Positions 8,403 through 16,590 of a DNA stretch of 64,000 nt are shown here, in pieces (position 1 is the stretch's first letter; every line of letters begins with the position of its first letter). A program made the translations under genes and the position numbers. The notes beneath the pieces are model-generated. The model did no database searches. It saw nothing but the letters and a program-made list of their open reading frames with translations, and was not told the origin of the DNA. The stretch is taken from NCBI RefSeq assembly GCF_023208195.1, contig NZ_CP060034.1, forward strand, positions 248,001-312,000, read 5' to 3'. Source of the DNA: Nocardioides sp. InS609-2. GTDB taxonomy: Bacteria; Actinomycetota; Actinomycetes; Propionibacteriales; Nocardioidaceae.

Positions 8403-10074
8403 CCTCGATCCACCGATGGGCAGGGGCTGAGCGTCAGCGGTCGCTGAGGCGGGGTCTTCGAGTGTGTGGGCGTGGCCGACCGTCTGGCCTCGCTGCCAGG
8501 TTGTTCCGGGTTGGTCGTTGTGCCGGTGTCGGCTGGGGGTGGTCAGGTCGTCGGTGCCGGTGTTGGTCCGCAGGCCCGGTTGAACAGTTCGCTCCAGGCT
8601 GTCTCACAGGGCCATCCGGTCGGGAGGTGCAGCGTCACTCTTCGTGCCGAGGACGCGACCCGGGCGGGCACGGCGATCAGCTTGCGGCGGATGGTCGCGG
8701 TGGTGGCCTTGGCGAGTCCCGGGCCGGTGATGGTCGCGGCTGCTCTGGTCAGGTTGAACGCTATGACGGCCAGCACGAGCCAGGCGGCGTTCGCTGCGAA
8801 CTTTCCCGATGGCAGATGCGCGAGGGCGGAGCCCTTGAGGTCGGAGTGGACCTGTTCGATGATCGCGTGGCCGCGGTGGGTCTTGTCCGCGGCCACCGTG
8901 CCGGCCACGGCCGGGTCTGTGGTGGTGAAGAAGGCGTGGAAGCGCCAGGTGTCGAACAACGTCTCCTGACCATTCTTGGCGGACGTGTTGAGGTCGGGGA
9001 TCCGGCGGACCACGAGCCGTCCGGTGACTTGGTCGGCTTTCTTCTTGGAAGTGAACGCGGTGAACGGAATCTCGGCGACCTCGGCGCGGGAGACCCACGT
9101 GTTGGTGGGTTCATCGAAGACGGCGTCGGTGTACTCGATGGTGGTCCAGGCATCGTCACCGATGGTGGCGATCGCCGCCTTGACCTTGGGATCCATTCGC
9201 ACGGTGACCGAGATGTCGGCGCCACCGCGCAACGCCGCGTTGACCACCTCGGCGCCGTAGAACGCGGAGTCGGCTCGCAGCATCGGGCGCAGATCGGACT
9301 TGGCGGGCAGTTTGCTGGTGGTCTTCAACGCGTCGGCGACCAGGCGTTTCGCGCCCCGCGGTGAACCACATGATCCCTTCCGGAGCCGGTGGGCCACGAT
9401 CACCGGCGCGGACTGGCTCGTGGACACGACAGCGAGCAGCGCGTTGAGCCCACGCACGCCGGAGTAGCCGTAGCCAGAGCCCTGCTTGGCGTGCCCGTGG
9501 ACCTCGACGATGGTGTCGTCGATGTCGATCATCACCCGCTCGCTGGTGTCAGGTGAGGTCACGATCAGCGGTGCCTGCTCGGCCAGCCCGGCCAAGAACC
9601 TCGAGGCGACAGCGTCGAGCTGGCGGACGTGGCCGAAGCTGAACGTGCGCAGGAACGAACCCAGCGTCGAGGGCGCGTAGGCGTTCGTGAACACCCGGCC
9701 CATCCCGCCGTGACGGAGCAGCGCCATGTCATCGATGCTGTCCGCGCCGGCGACCATCCCGGCGACCAGCGAGGACACCTTCAACCCCGCGTTCGCGCCC
9801 TTGTCGGTCGGCACAGTGAGGTGGGCTTGGGCCAGTTCCTGGAGTCCCGCGGATCGGGCCAGCGCGAGGACCGGGACCAGCCCGGCCGACGACACGAGAT
9901 TGGGATCATCGAACACTGCCGACGTGGCACGGGGCGTGTGGCAAAGTTGCATCTACGAGATGCCCTTCGTCTTGGTGAGAATTGGGACCCTGAAGAAGTC
10001 CGATTTTCCCAGCACGTAAGGGCATTCTCACTTCACGACGCGCTCACAACCTCAAGCTCATCGGTGGATCGAGG
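8403..10074 (-). mobile_element. IS1380-family insertion sequence, copy 1
   Basis: The element is 1672 bp with terminal inverted repeats CCTCGATCCACCGATG (19 bp with one mismatch: the 17th base is G at one end, A at the other). It is flanked by the 5-bp direct repeat CTTAG (8398-8402 and 10075-10079), which marks a clean insertion. One transposase gene fills it, reading leftward. Sequence before the transposase holds nested inverted repeats (TGAGAAT/ATTCTCA and ATGCCCTT/AAGGGCAT) that could shield it from outside transcription. It differs from copy 2 by one base that I can see. Confidence 0.95.
8543..9952 (-). CDS. IS1380-family transposase (copy 1)
   Basis: The 469-residue DDE transposase catalyses cut-and-paste movement of the element. 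IS1380-type features seen are the N-terminal FDDPNLVSSAGLVPV and TDKGANAGLKVSSLVAGMVA blocks, the first catalytic Asp in MIDIDDTIVEVHG, the second in LRADSAFYG, and the Glu in the GHAIIEQVHSDLKGSALAHLPS block near residue 375. It appears full length. Start is at ATG 9952. Confidence 0.93.
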   Translation of the reverse strand: MQLCHTPRATSAVFDDPNLVSSAGLVPVLALARSAGLQELAQAHLTVPTDKGANAGLKVSSLVAGMVAGADSIDDMALLRHGGMGRVFTNAYAPSTLGSFLRTFSFGHVRQLDAVASRFLAGLAEQAPLIVTSPDTSERVMIDIDDTIVEVHGHAKQGSGYGYSGVRGLNALLAVVSTSQSAPVIVAHRLRKGSCGSPRGAKRLVADALKTTSKLPAKSDLRPMLRADSAFYGAEVVNAALRGGADISVTVRMDPKVKAAIATIGDDAWTTIEYTDAVFDEPTNTWVSRAEVAEIPFTAFTSKKKADQVTGRLVVRRIPDLNTSAKNGQETLFDTWRFHAFFTTTDPAVAGTVAADKTHRGHAIIEQVHSDLKGSALAHLPSGKFAANAAWLVLAVIAFNLTRAAATITGPGLAKATTATIRRKLIAVPARVASSARRVTLHLPTGWPCETAWSELFNRACGPTPAPTT

Positions 10075-10126
10075 CTTAGTAGCCCAACATCTAGAACCTA
10101 CCCAAGGGCTCGTCAGGCCACGGATG

Positions 10127-10270
10127 ACGTGGGTTCGGCTGTGGGTTCGTCCGACGCCGATGTGGCGCAGTTGGCCGTGCACGCGCGGGGTGACGGTGCC
10201 TGATTTGCGGTTGTGGCTATGTCGGTCGGTTGACCGCAATCGTGCTCGGGGAGAAGTCCAGCCCCACCAC
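10127..10270 (-). pseudogene. IS481-family transposase fragment
   Basis: SGTVTPRVHGQLRHIGVGRTHSRTHVI is the conserved tail region of IS481-type transposases. It closely parallels the second remnant at 13675-14050, and the DNA is also alike over this span. The match stops at about 10127 and the upstream part is lost, so only a piece remains, next to IS1380 copy 1. Confidence 0.6.
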
Positions 10271-10360
10271 ATCTGCGCCGAGCCGTGCCAACGAGATGGT
10301 GTCGGCGCCGATTGGCCTGCAGGGTGAGCTTGCTGCGACGTCGCGGGCTCGCTCCTTCCG

Positions 10361-11015
10361 TCAGGTCCTGACGCGGCCGGTCTCGTGGGCCCAGATGGCG
10401 ATCTCGACGCGGTTGCGTGCGTCGAGCTTGCGCATCAGGGCAGCGAGATGGGTCTTGACGGTGCTGATGCTGACATGCAGCTCATCGGCGATCTCGCTGT
10501 TGGTCCGACCACGGTCGATCGGCAGCAGGATCTCCTCCTCTCGGACGGTGAGGGGTTCCACGGGCTGCGCTGGTGGGGGGCCTCGCATGGGAGTCAGCGA
10601 AGGTCGCGAGTAGCCGAACGGTGATGTTGGGAGCGATCAGGGCGTCACCTTGGGCGGCGGCGTGGATGGCTTGTGTCAGGGCGGGTCCGGCGTCTTTGAG
10701 GAGGAACCCGTGGGCGCCGGCCTTGAGCGTGCCGTGGACGTATTCGTAGTCATCGAAGGTCGTGATCACGACGACCGCGAGCGGGTCGTGGACGCCGGGG
10801 CCGGCGAGCTGCCGGGTGGCCTCGATCCCGTCGAGGTGGGGCATGCGGATGTCGAACAGGCACACGACCGGCGGCAACTCACGGGCGAGCGCGACGGCGT
10901 GGAGGCCGTCGGCGGCCTGCCCGACGACCTCGATGTCGGGCTGAGCGTCGAGGATCATGGCAAGACCGGCCCGGACGATCTCCTGGTCGTCAGCGATGAG
11001 CACACGGATGGCCAC
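10361..11015 (-). pseudogene. Response regulator with a frameshift
   Basis: Frame one gives the receiver domain (VLIADDQ, phosphorylated Asp in LFDIRMP, LLKDA) and continues to LATFADSHA. The LuxR helix-turn-helix (PLTVREEEILLPIDRGRTN, STVKTHLAALMRKL) lies in the next frame. The switch falls at a run of six C on the coding strand near 10585, so a one-base slip there, real or a sequencing error, would restore a 217-residue protein like that at 5382-6038. Its partner kinase upstream is also broken, which favours true decay. Confidence 0.8.
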
Positions 11016-11090
11016 GTCCTACACCGACCGTTCCGAGACCGGTAATCGGTCCTTGGTCGCACTCCGCCTGGGCAGCGTCGCCTCCACGAC

Positions 11091-12296
11091 CTAGCCACGG
11101 TCAAGGTTCGGGCCGGCGAGGAAGGTGCCGCCGAGCAGCGAGGTGCGCTCACGCATGCCGACCAAACCGAAACCGGTCGCAGGGCGGTTCGCTGCCACTG
11201 GATCTCCGTCGTCGAAGACGACAAGCCGCACGCGGTCGACATCACCTGCCAGGTCGATGTGCACGCGGGTGACGTTGCGGGCGTGGCGCATCGTGTTGGT
11301 GAGGGCTTCCTGCGCGATCCGGTATAGCGCGACGCTGACCGCCGCAGGGAGGTCGTGCAGGGCGCCCGACAGGTGCACATCGATGCGTGGCGTCCCGGCG
11401 GTGTGCGGGCGAACCGCTCAATGTCAGCAAGGCCGGGCTGGGGGGCGAGGTCCGGCTCGGCCTCCACGCGCAGGACACCGACGATGGTGCGCATCTCCGC
11501 CAGCGCCCTCGTGGCTGCTTGCTCGATGGTTTCGAGCACGGCCAGCGCACGATCGGGGTGGGGGGCCGCCAAGGCCTGCCCCGCCTGGGCCTGGATGACG
11601 ATGCCCGACATGTGGTGACCGATGGTGTCGTGCAGGTCGCGAGCAAGCTCGTGGCGCTGCCGGAGTTCGGCCCGCTCGATGTCCCGCATGCGGGTGGTGG
11701 CGTGGAAGCGGATGGAGGCCCCCAGCGCGGCTGAGAACAGGAAGAACCCATACCCGGCCACCACCTCGCCCACCGTGGTCGGATCTGCGACATGGGTGAC
11801 ACCCAGCCACACCAGGATGATCCCGAGCCCGATAGCGGCCTCACGGCCCGACGCCCAACGGAACAACGGGCAGCACGAGGGCGACCGCGATGCCCGACAG
11901 TCCGGTCGCATCGCTCGCGACGATCCGTGCCACGTCGAAGACGATCAGCGTGCCTAATGCGACCGCGACCGCAGCCAGCGGATGGGTCCGCCGCCACAGC
12001 ACGCAAAGGGCGACCACGATGCTGACGGCCAGGGCGGTCAGCAGCCAGGTTCGGTCCGGACGTAGCGCTGCCTCGATGAGCGACGCCGCGACGGCCACGC
12101 CGAGCAGTGCCCAGTCCCGCCACCCCGTACGGGTGGCTGTGCAGGACGAGGTTCGCTCAAGAGCGCCCGGAGGCTGTTCGCCACCATCAGCCAATCTTAG
12201 AGCCGCCGTGCCGTGCCGGTCGCGGATCAGCCGAAAGAATAGGAAAAATGACCCATACCAAAGGCCAGGAAGATCTAGCCAGAAGACCGATGGCAC
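11091..12296 (-). pseudogene. Sensor histidine kinase with two frameshifts
   Basis: Three successive frames together spell one NarL-type kinase. The membrane part (WRDWALLGVAVAASLIEAAL, LWRRTHPLAAVAVALG) ends near 11860. The second frame carries the HisKA_3 box (ARDLHDTIGHHMSGIVIQ) to about 11385. The third carries the ATPase domain (AQEALTNTMRHARNV, DDGDP, GFGLVGMRER) and the stop at 11091. It is closely related to the intact kinase at 4240-5385, including WRDWALL and LWRRTHPLA. The regulator begins 75 bases downstream. Two separate indels make sequencing error less likely as the only cause. Confidence 0.8.
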
Positions 12297-12440
12297 CGAG
12301 CAGACCCCGGCGTCGTCGCTGAGGGTTCCCCCTTGCGGGCCGCTGGGGTCACGTCGCGAGATGGACCGTGGCTGCCGCGACCATCGGACGCCCCAGACGG
12401 GCAGGCCCCCTGCGGGGGCGATGACCGGTGTGGACTTGGG

Positions 12441-13052
12441 TCACAGGGAAGATCGGAGCGGAACCGCAGCGTTTCGTTCGGTCCACATCTCTCGCAGGCA
12501 CCAGGAAGTCCACACGACCATGCCGAACAGGGCGACCCACATCGTCACCCAGCCGACCTGCTGCGCCACAGGGTCCTGCGGGGTGTGTTGATAGACCCCT
12601 GAACTGGTGCTGGCCGTGTAGGCGAACGGCATAGCGCCGGCCAGGAGCCCGATGACACCCCTTCGCCGGATTAGAGCGATCACGAGGCCCAGCGCCAAAC
12701 CACTCAGCGCGCCAAACACGGAGTAGGCAATGACGTCCGTCACGATACCTAGCACGTCGACAGGCGTACCGAGCCCCGCGTAGACGCCCGCTCGAGCGTC
12801 CCAGACGTAGTACGACCACACCGCGGGAAGTAGGAAGCTGATCACCAGACGACCGGCGCGCAGCCAGTGACTGGCCGCGACTCCACTCAGCAGTCCAGCG
12901 GCCTGCCAGCACCAGTCCCTGCCCATCACTTTTGAGGTGTACTCAGACCCAGGACCGAGGCCGTGGTTGACCGCGGCGGTCAGCGCTCCGAAAGCGCACC
13001 CTAGGACGATGCGGAAGATGAGTTGCTGAGACGGGCCTCGAGACTTGGGCAA
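12441..13052 (-). CDS. Hypothetical polytopic membrane protein
   Basis: I place the start at TTG 13052, because AAAGGAG (13058-13064) lies six to seven bases upstream; the frame also stays open to 13073. The 203-residue product has about six hydrophobic segments (for instance FRIVLGCAFGALTAAV, IVTDVIAYSVFGALSGLALGLVIAL, WVTMWVALFGMVVW). I know no family for it. It lies directly downstream of the lactococcin-972-like gene, separated by a terminator hairpin, so an immunity role is conceivable but unsupported. Confidence 0.55.
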   Translation of the reverse strand: MPKSRGPSQQLIFRIVLGCAFGALTAAVNHGLGPGSEYTSKVMGRDWCWQAAGLLSGVAASHWLRAGRLVISFLLPAVWSYYVWDARAGVYAGLGTPVDVLGIVTDVIAYSVFGALSGLALGLVIALIRRRGVIGLLAGAMPFAYTASTSSGVYQHTPQDPVAQQVGWVTMWVALFGMVVWTSWCLREMWTERNAAVPLRSSL

Positions 13053-13074
13053 GCGATCTCCTTTGGCAGACAAA

Positions 13075-13107
13075 GAGGCGGAGGCCCGAGATCCGGACCT
13101 CCGCCTC
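13075..13107 (-). terminator. Terminator after the lactococcin-972-like gene
   Basis: GAGGCGGAGG and CCTCCGCCTC form a perfect 10-bp stem with a 13-base loop. On the minus strand it is followed by TTTGTCT, and it lies 13 bases after the bacteriocin-like stop. Confidence 0.75.
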
Positions 13108-13119
13108 CAAGGCTAGAGG

Positions 13120-13611
13120 CTACTTGCGCCAGTACGCGTAGCAGGTGGCTGTGGTGAATGCCGTGACCTTCGATGCGGCGACGGTGCCTTTCAGCCTCCA
13201 GTCGCTGTCTCCGATGCTGTCCATCAGGACGCTCGAGCCGTGAGACACGGTCTCGTGCTGGTACTGGGAGTAGCAGTTCTTCTGACCAACCCAGTTGAAG
13301 GAGGAACCGTAGGACCAGATGCCGCCTCCGACTTCCTGCACCCCACGGGCGCTGATGCCGTTCGCGACGACGCCGTCAGTGCCGTCGACGACGATCTTGC
13401 CGACGCCGGTGTAGGCGACCCAGCCGCCGCTAGCAGTGATGCCCTGGTCGATGATCTTGATCGACGAGGTCGCCTTGACCTTGACGGTGACCGACTTCGT
13501 GTCGAGGTCCTGGCTGGGGCTGGCCCCGGCAGGAGACGCCAGCAGCAAGACACTCGCTGCGACGGCTGACACACAAACCCCAAGTGCGCGCTTCTTGACA
13601 CCAAACTTCAT
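13120..13611 (-). CDS. Lactococcin-972 family secreted peptide
   Basis: The 163-residue precursor starts at ATG 13611, preceded by GGAGGGA. A Sec signal peptide (basic MKFGVKKRALG, hydrophobic core, ASPAGA cleavage at about 30) leads to a polar region. The C-terminal ~70 residues match the lactococcin 972 fold: GGGIWSYGSSFNW, QYQHETVSHGSSV, W-x-x-K-G-x-V-A-A-S and a terminal CYAYW. Lactococcin 972 blocks septum formation by binding lipid II. Its usual partners, a large multi-pass permease and an ABC ATPase, are not adjacent. Two extra Cys residues, one in the NCYSQY segment and one near the end, could form a disulfide. Toxin activity is inferred only. Confidence 0.75.
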   Translation of the reverse strand: MKFGVKKRALGVCVSAVAASVLLLASPAGASPSQDLDTKSVTVKVKATSSIKIIDQGITASGGWVAYTGVGKIVVDGTDGVVANGISARGVQEVGGGIWSYGSSFNWVGQKNCYSQYQHETVSHGSSVLMDSIGDSDWRLKGTVAASKVTAFTTATCYAYWRK

Positions 13612-13674
13612 CCGAGATCCCTCCGTAGCATCGCGCCCAACGCGCACGCGGAAACGTGGGTTCGGGTGTTCTTC

Positions 13675-14050
13675 ATTTGGGGGTTCGTGGTTGGTAGTCG
13701 CGTGTGGTGTCGATGGTGAGTTCGCGGAGGAGTTCGCCGGTGATCGCGTTGACGACTCTGACGTCGAGGTCCTGGACGAGCAGGATGACGTGGGTTCGGC
13801 TGTGGGTTCGGCCGATGCCGAGGTGGCGGAGCTGGCCGGCGACGCGCAGGGTCACGGTGCCGGATTGTCGACGCGGTCGTGGCGGATCCGGTCGTGGCTG
13901 TCGGCATCACGGCTGGGCCCGGGTAGGGCCTTGGGTAGCTGGTTGTAGAGCGCTGCTGGCGTGGCTAGGTGCGGCAGTGAGCGGTGCGGGCGGTGCTGGT
14001 TGTACTCGTTCCGGAACCAGTCCAGGAGTGATTCGCCCCGGGTTCCATGG
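13675..14050 (-). pseudogene. IS481-family transposase C-terminal remnant
   Basis: The first frame gives ESLLDWFRNEYNQHRPHRSLPH with the last catalytic region and ATPAALYNQ. After a frameshift near 13855 the tail continues with GQLRHLGIGRTHSRTHVILL and ATGELL-like TGELLRELTIDTTRDYQP. Both pieces are typical of IS481 transposases. The catalytic core upstream of about 14050 is missing. Confidence 0.75.
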
Positions 14051-14324
14051 AGGTGGTGTGGCCCCGGCGTCCACGTGGCCAGCGCTCGGCGGCGCCTTGG
14101 ATTGCCGGGATCAACGCGATCGAGCGCAGCAATAATGAGTTGAACGACCAGATCACCGGACGCGCGCGCATCCACGCGTCCTGCTGCCCTACGGCACCGG
14201 ACCCTCGGCCGCTGGAGTGCAGAAGTGGAGTGCAGAGCCTGATCGTGCCCCGGGTACTCTCAAGTCTGCCGACCGCGGTTCACCCTGGGCTGCCACCTTC
14301 TCGCTCTAGCTTTCGAGGTCTCGA

Positions 14325-15401
14325 GTGCCGGTCCTGCTCTTGGTCGGGGCTGGCCACGCCCACCTCTACGTCGTGAAGCGCGCCGGGGAGCTGGCTGCCG
14401 CCGGGTATCGGGTGTACCTGCTGGCCCCGCGATTCTTCGACTACAGCGGTGTCGCGTCGGCCACGGCCGCTGGTGCGCTGGCTAGCGACGCCGGGCAGAT
14501 CGATGTGCGGGCGCTGGCGGGCGTCTCCGGCGTGGAGTTTCACGAGGGCACACTGGAGTCTCTGGATCCTGAGGCGCGGATCGCGGTCACGTCGGACGGT
14601 GACCATCTGTCGTACGACGTGCTCTCGATCAACATCGGCAGTGTGGTGGCGCCGGCCGGCATGCACGTTGATCCGGTCGTCCTGAGGGTGAAGCCGTTGA
14701 GCGGTCTCGCTGATCTGGATGCCCGGCTGCGAGCTTCAGGGCAACAAGGTGCCACGGTCACAGTCGTGGGTGGCGGTGCCTCTGGCTTGGAGCTGGCGGC
14801 CCACCTGTCGGTGCGATCGGACGTCGTACAGGTCCGGTTGGTGGAGGCCGGGACCCTCATCGGTGCGGACCTGCCCGAAGGCGCACGCAAGCGGATCGTG
14901 CGGCTCCTCGCAGCGCGCGGCGTGGCCGTTCACACCGGGTGCGTGGTGCGGGACCTCGGCGAGCGACAGCTGGTCTGCGACGACGATACTGAGATCTCCC
15001 ACGATGTCGCCTTGCTCGCCGTCGGGCTGACGGCGCCGCCCCTGCTCGTCGAGCTCGGACTCGGTGACGGGCGCGGGGTGCCGGTGCGGGCAACCCTCCA
15101 GCACGTGGACCGCGACGACATCTACGCGGTCGGCGACTGCGCGCGGTTCCTCCCGGGTCCGCTGCCCCGCATCGGAGTGCACGGGGTACGGCAAGGACCG
15201 GTCCTGCTCCGCAGCCTGCTCATGCGGGTCCGGGGAGAGCCGCTGCCGGTGTACGAGCCCCAGCGCCGGGCACTGTCGATCCTCGACCTCGGGGACGGGG
15301 CCGGTCTGGCTGTCTGGGGACCCAGGTGGTGGTACGGCGCCGGACCGCTGCGACTCAAGCGGTACATCGATCGACGGTGGCTGAGGACCTATCGGGAGTG
15401 A
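14325..15401 (+). CDS. FAD-dependent oxidoreductase, SelD-associated NDH-like family
   Basis: The 358-residue flavoprotein has an FAD-binding start with the unusual GAGHAHLYVV (in place of GxGxxG), then APRFFDYSGVASATAAG, YDVLSINIGS, a second dinucleotide fold at about 145 ([14 protein letters not shown]) and the FAD-closing AVGDCA. GxGHAH with YSG and YDxLSxxxGS marks the family found beside or fused to selenide, water dikinase (SelD). No selD is in this window. Substrate is unknown; it has no redox-active CxxxxC, so it resembles type-II NADH dehydrogenases or sulfide:quinone reductases. The start follows about 150 bases of featureless DNA. Confidence 0.85.
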   Translation: MPVLLLVGAGHAHLYVVKRAGELAAAGYRVYLLAPRFFDYSGVASATAAGALASDAGQIDVRALAGVSGVEFHEGTLESLDPEARIAVTSDGDHLSYDVLSINIGSVVAPAGMHVDPVVLRVKPLSGLADLDARLRASGQQGATVTVVGGGASGLELAAHLSVRSDVVQVRLVEAGTLIGADLPEGARKRIVRLLAARGVAVHTGCVVRDLGERQLVCDDDTEISHDVALLAVGLTAPPLLVELGLGDGRGVPVRATLQHVDRDDIYAVGDCARFLPGPLPRIGVHGVRQGPVLLRSLLMRVRGEPLPVYEPQRRALSILDLGDGAGLAVWGPRWWYGAGPLRLKRYIDRRWLRTYRE

Positions 15402-15433
15402 GGCTCCCCGTCTCGGCTTAGCCGGAGATCTCG

Positions 15434-16411
15434 CTAGATGCGGGCCGCAGATGACTGCCGAGCGACTCGGCCCGCGCCGCGACGCGCGACCCATACCCCG
15501 GCCACCGTCGCTGCCACGACGACGAACGACGAGACGTTGAGCTGTGCGACGCCGGAGAGCCCGTGCCCGAGGTTGCAGCCCCCAGCGATCCAGCCTCCTG
15601 CGCCCAGGAGCAGGCCACCGGCCGCGAGTTGGACGTAGCGGACGGGTTCCTCGCCACGGAGCCAAAAACCGCCGGCCGTACGCGCAGACAGGGTCCCGCC
15701 CGCCACGATGCCTAGCAGGAACGTGATCAGCCAGTAGTTGGGGGAACCGCTGGCGACGCTCGCGACGGCACCGACGGAGCTGGGACCGAAGGTGGCGCCC
15801 CCGATCGCAGCCAGGGCCCATCCGGCCGTGATCGCCACCCCGAGACCGAACCCGATCTGCGGCCATCCCCATTGCCAGTCGTGGGCCGGGGACTCGCGAC
15901 CAGGTCGCAGCCAGAGCGCGACGGCTACGGCGATCAGGAGAATAACGGCGACCACGAGTTGCGGCATGCCGAGCAGGCCGGGGATCGTTGCGCCTTCGCC
16001 ACCCGAAAGCACCGTGGGCCCGGGGAGGGTGAGCTGACGGGCGAGCAGTTCGCCTCCCGCCCAGCCGATCAGCCCCACCAACGCGCCGAGCATGCCTGAG
16101 CCCAGCCTGTAGAAGAGTCCGGACACGCACGACTTGGCGACGACCATGCCGATACCGATGACGAGTCCACCCGCCACGTTGGCGACCGGCCGGAAGGCCA
16201 GGCCCTGGTTTAGCCCGCTGGCGCCAGGGAGGAGGAACAGCAGTGCGAGCCCCACCGAGGCCATGGCCACGCCGAGGGCCCACCCGCGGGCCAGGAGGAA
16301 CCGGCCGTCAAGTGAGTTGCGGATGGCCGAGTGGAAGCACAACTGTCCCCGCTGCAACACGTAGCCCATGAGCAGGCCGGCGAGGGCCCCGGTGACAGCG
16401 GACGTGATCAC
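15434..16411 (-). CDS. YeeE/YedE family sulfur-compound transporter
   Basis: The 325-residue, roughly nine-helix membrane protein carries the family's conserved cysteines: GYVLQRGQLCFHSAIRN near the start, AKSCVSGLFYRLG in the middle and GGCNLGHGLSGVAQL near the end. The YeeE (TsuA) branch imports thiosulfate, while YedE relatives are linked to selenium metabolism; the sequence alone does not choose. Its GTG start at 16411 overlaps the stop of a 46-codon gene, suggesting translational coupling. It converges on the SelD-associated flavoprotein. Confidence 0.88.
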   Translation of the reverse strand: MITSAVTGALAGLLMGYVLQRGQLCFHSAIRNSLDGRFLLARGWALGVAMASVGLALLFLLPGASGLNQGLAFRPVANVAGGLVIGIGMVVAKSCVSGLFYRLGSGMLGALVGLIGWAGGELLARQLTLPGPTVLSGGEGATIPGLLGMPQLVVAVILLIAVAVALWLRPGRESPAHDWQWGWPQIGFGLGVAITAGWALAAIGGATFGPSSVGAVASVASGSPNYWLITFLLGIVAGGTLSARTAGGFWLRGEEPVRYVQLAAGGLLLGAGGWIAGGCNLGHGLSGVAQLNVSSFVVVAATVAGVWVARRGAGRVARQSSAARI

Positions 16412-16548
16412 CCGCGGCCCCGAGAGGATCCGACTTCGGTCGTGGCATTCATCGGTACTCCGGATTGGGGTGCGCGGAGGTCGCTGAAGTCAGTTCGGTT
16501 CGCGGCGATCTCGGCATCGAGGAACGCCTGGACGTGATCGGGCAGCAC
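16408..16548 (-). CDS. Small protein coupled to the YeeE gene
   Basis: This 46-residue frame starts at GTG 16548, seven bases after an AGGAG site at 16556-16560. It ends in a GTGA overlap with the transporter. The opening LPDHVQAFLDAEIAANRTDFSDLRA looks like an amphipathic helix; the rest is polar. I recognise no family. It may be a real small protein, a leader that couples translation, or the stump of a larger gene cut upstream. Confidence 0.5.
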   Translation of the reverse strand: MLPDHVQAFLDAEIAANRTDFSDLRAPQSGVPMNATTEVGSSRGRG

Positions 16549-16590
16549 GGTGGGTCTCCTGGTCTGGTCGGCGGGTCCTGCGGGTTCAGG

